A stretch of 64,000 nucleotides of DNA from Chrysomallon squamiferum (taxonomy: Eukaryota > Mollusca > Gastropoda > Neomphalida > Peltospiridae): the NCBI GenBank assembly GCA_012295275.1, contig CM022678.1, forward strand, positions 3,472,829 to 3,536,828. The letters are read 5' to 3'. The position numbers were made by a program, and so were the translations under genes. Of the stretch, positions 63,730-64,000 are shown in pieces. A model generated the notes under the pieces. The model had not been told where the DNA came from, did not search any database, and saw nothing but the letters and a program-made list of their open reading frames with translations. The first letter of the stretch is position 1. Each line of letters opens with the position of its first letter.

Positions 63730-64000
63730 TTCAAGAGTGCTATAATTTAAAACAATGAATAAAGTGGGGGTTTTTTATGTATAAATTTATTTTCAGTAAA
63801 TATTAAAAGACGCACTTTCACAAAATGATATCATCCTAATAATATCAATAATAACTGTTAATATTATCGCTATTTTGTCAGTTTTGAAGTAAAATCATCT
63901 TGATGAATATTTTAAAACAGGTTTGATGTAATTGTGTACATAAATTAGAAATATGATTTTATATATAAAAAAAAATAACAAATGTTTTGCTTATTATTGC
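61245..64000. other. 3' flank of the GT31 gene; no further gene seen
   Basis: Probable 3' UTR is followed by AT-rich sequence. Simple repeats: a self-complementary (AAT)n/(ATT)n block 61684-61745, GTA/GTT repeats 62064-62140, (TA)n 62566-62581, (GTT)n about 62616-62648, (GACA)n 63596-63634 and (CA)n 63694-63728. A 65-codon open frame at 62927-63124 contains a CATCAGGTAAGA donor-like site, but it has no recognisable homology and no matching acceptor, so I do not call it a gene. Confidence 0.6.

Overview
This is an AT-rich, intron-dense animal nuclear genome window, most likely from a lophotrochozoan invertebrate and plausibly a mollusc. Coding exons are short, split by canonical GT..AG introns, and clearly richer in GC than the introns, which are packed with microsatellites. 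The species assignment is inference: no diagnostic mollusc element was identified.

Layout: (1) 20-78, plus strand, the last coding exon of an unrecognised gene entering from the left. (2) 8228-20398, minus strand, a KDM1B/LSD2-type histone lysine demethylase (zinc finger, CW finger, SWIRM, amine oxidase) in 19 coding exons, with a probable non-coding first exon near 24077-24180. (3) 28576-53360, minus strand, CAND1, the cullin-NEDD8 exchange factor, in about 33 coding exons coding for about 1230 residues. (4) 59983-61244, plus strand, a GT31 beta-1,3-galactosyltransferase-like type II membrane protein in one main exon, interrupted by a frameshift. KDM1B and CAND1 are tandem on the minus strand, CAND1 and the glycosyltransferase are divergent, and the left-edge gene converges on KDM1B. 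The genes do not form a pathway: they are a chromatin enzyme, a ubiquitin-ligase regulator and a Golgi enzyme.

The most unusual feature is how the repeats are placed. At least twelve intronic tandem duplications begin at a splice site of KDM1B or CAND1. Many units carry a copy of the end of the neighbouring coding exon plus its 5' splice donor. Sizes range from two copies to an array of about 4.3 kb (about 81-bp unit, roughly 50 copies, with a longer-period organisation near 840 bp) in CAND1, and 17 copies of a 73-bp unit in KDM1B. In the KDM1B array the exonic core looks unchanged in every copy while the donor and intronic part vary. Simple sequence repeats do not explain this recurrent exon-edge duplication, and it is the best candidate here for an undescribed phenomenon.

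A second theme is single-base frame lesions in otherwise well conserved exons: two in KDM1B, two clear ones plus one degenerate stretch in CAND1, and one at a T run in the glycosyltransferase. Because three unrelated genes are affected and splicing phase is otherwise intact, consensus indel errors are the simplest explanation, but real decay cannot be excluded.

The intergenic DNA at 24.2-28.5 kb and 53.4-59.9 kb holds diverged interspersed repeats, including an inverted pair on either side of CAND1 and a terminal-inverted-repeat element of about 555 bp nested in one copy.
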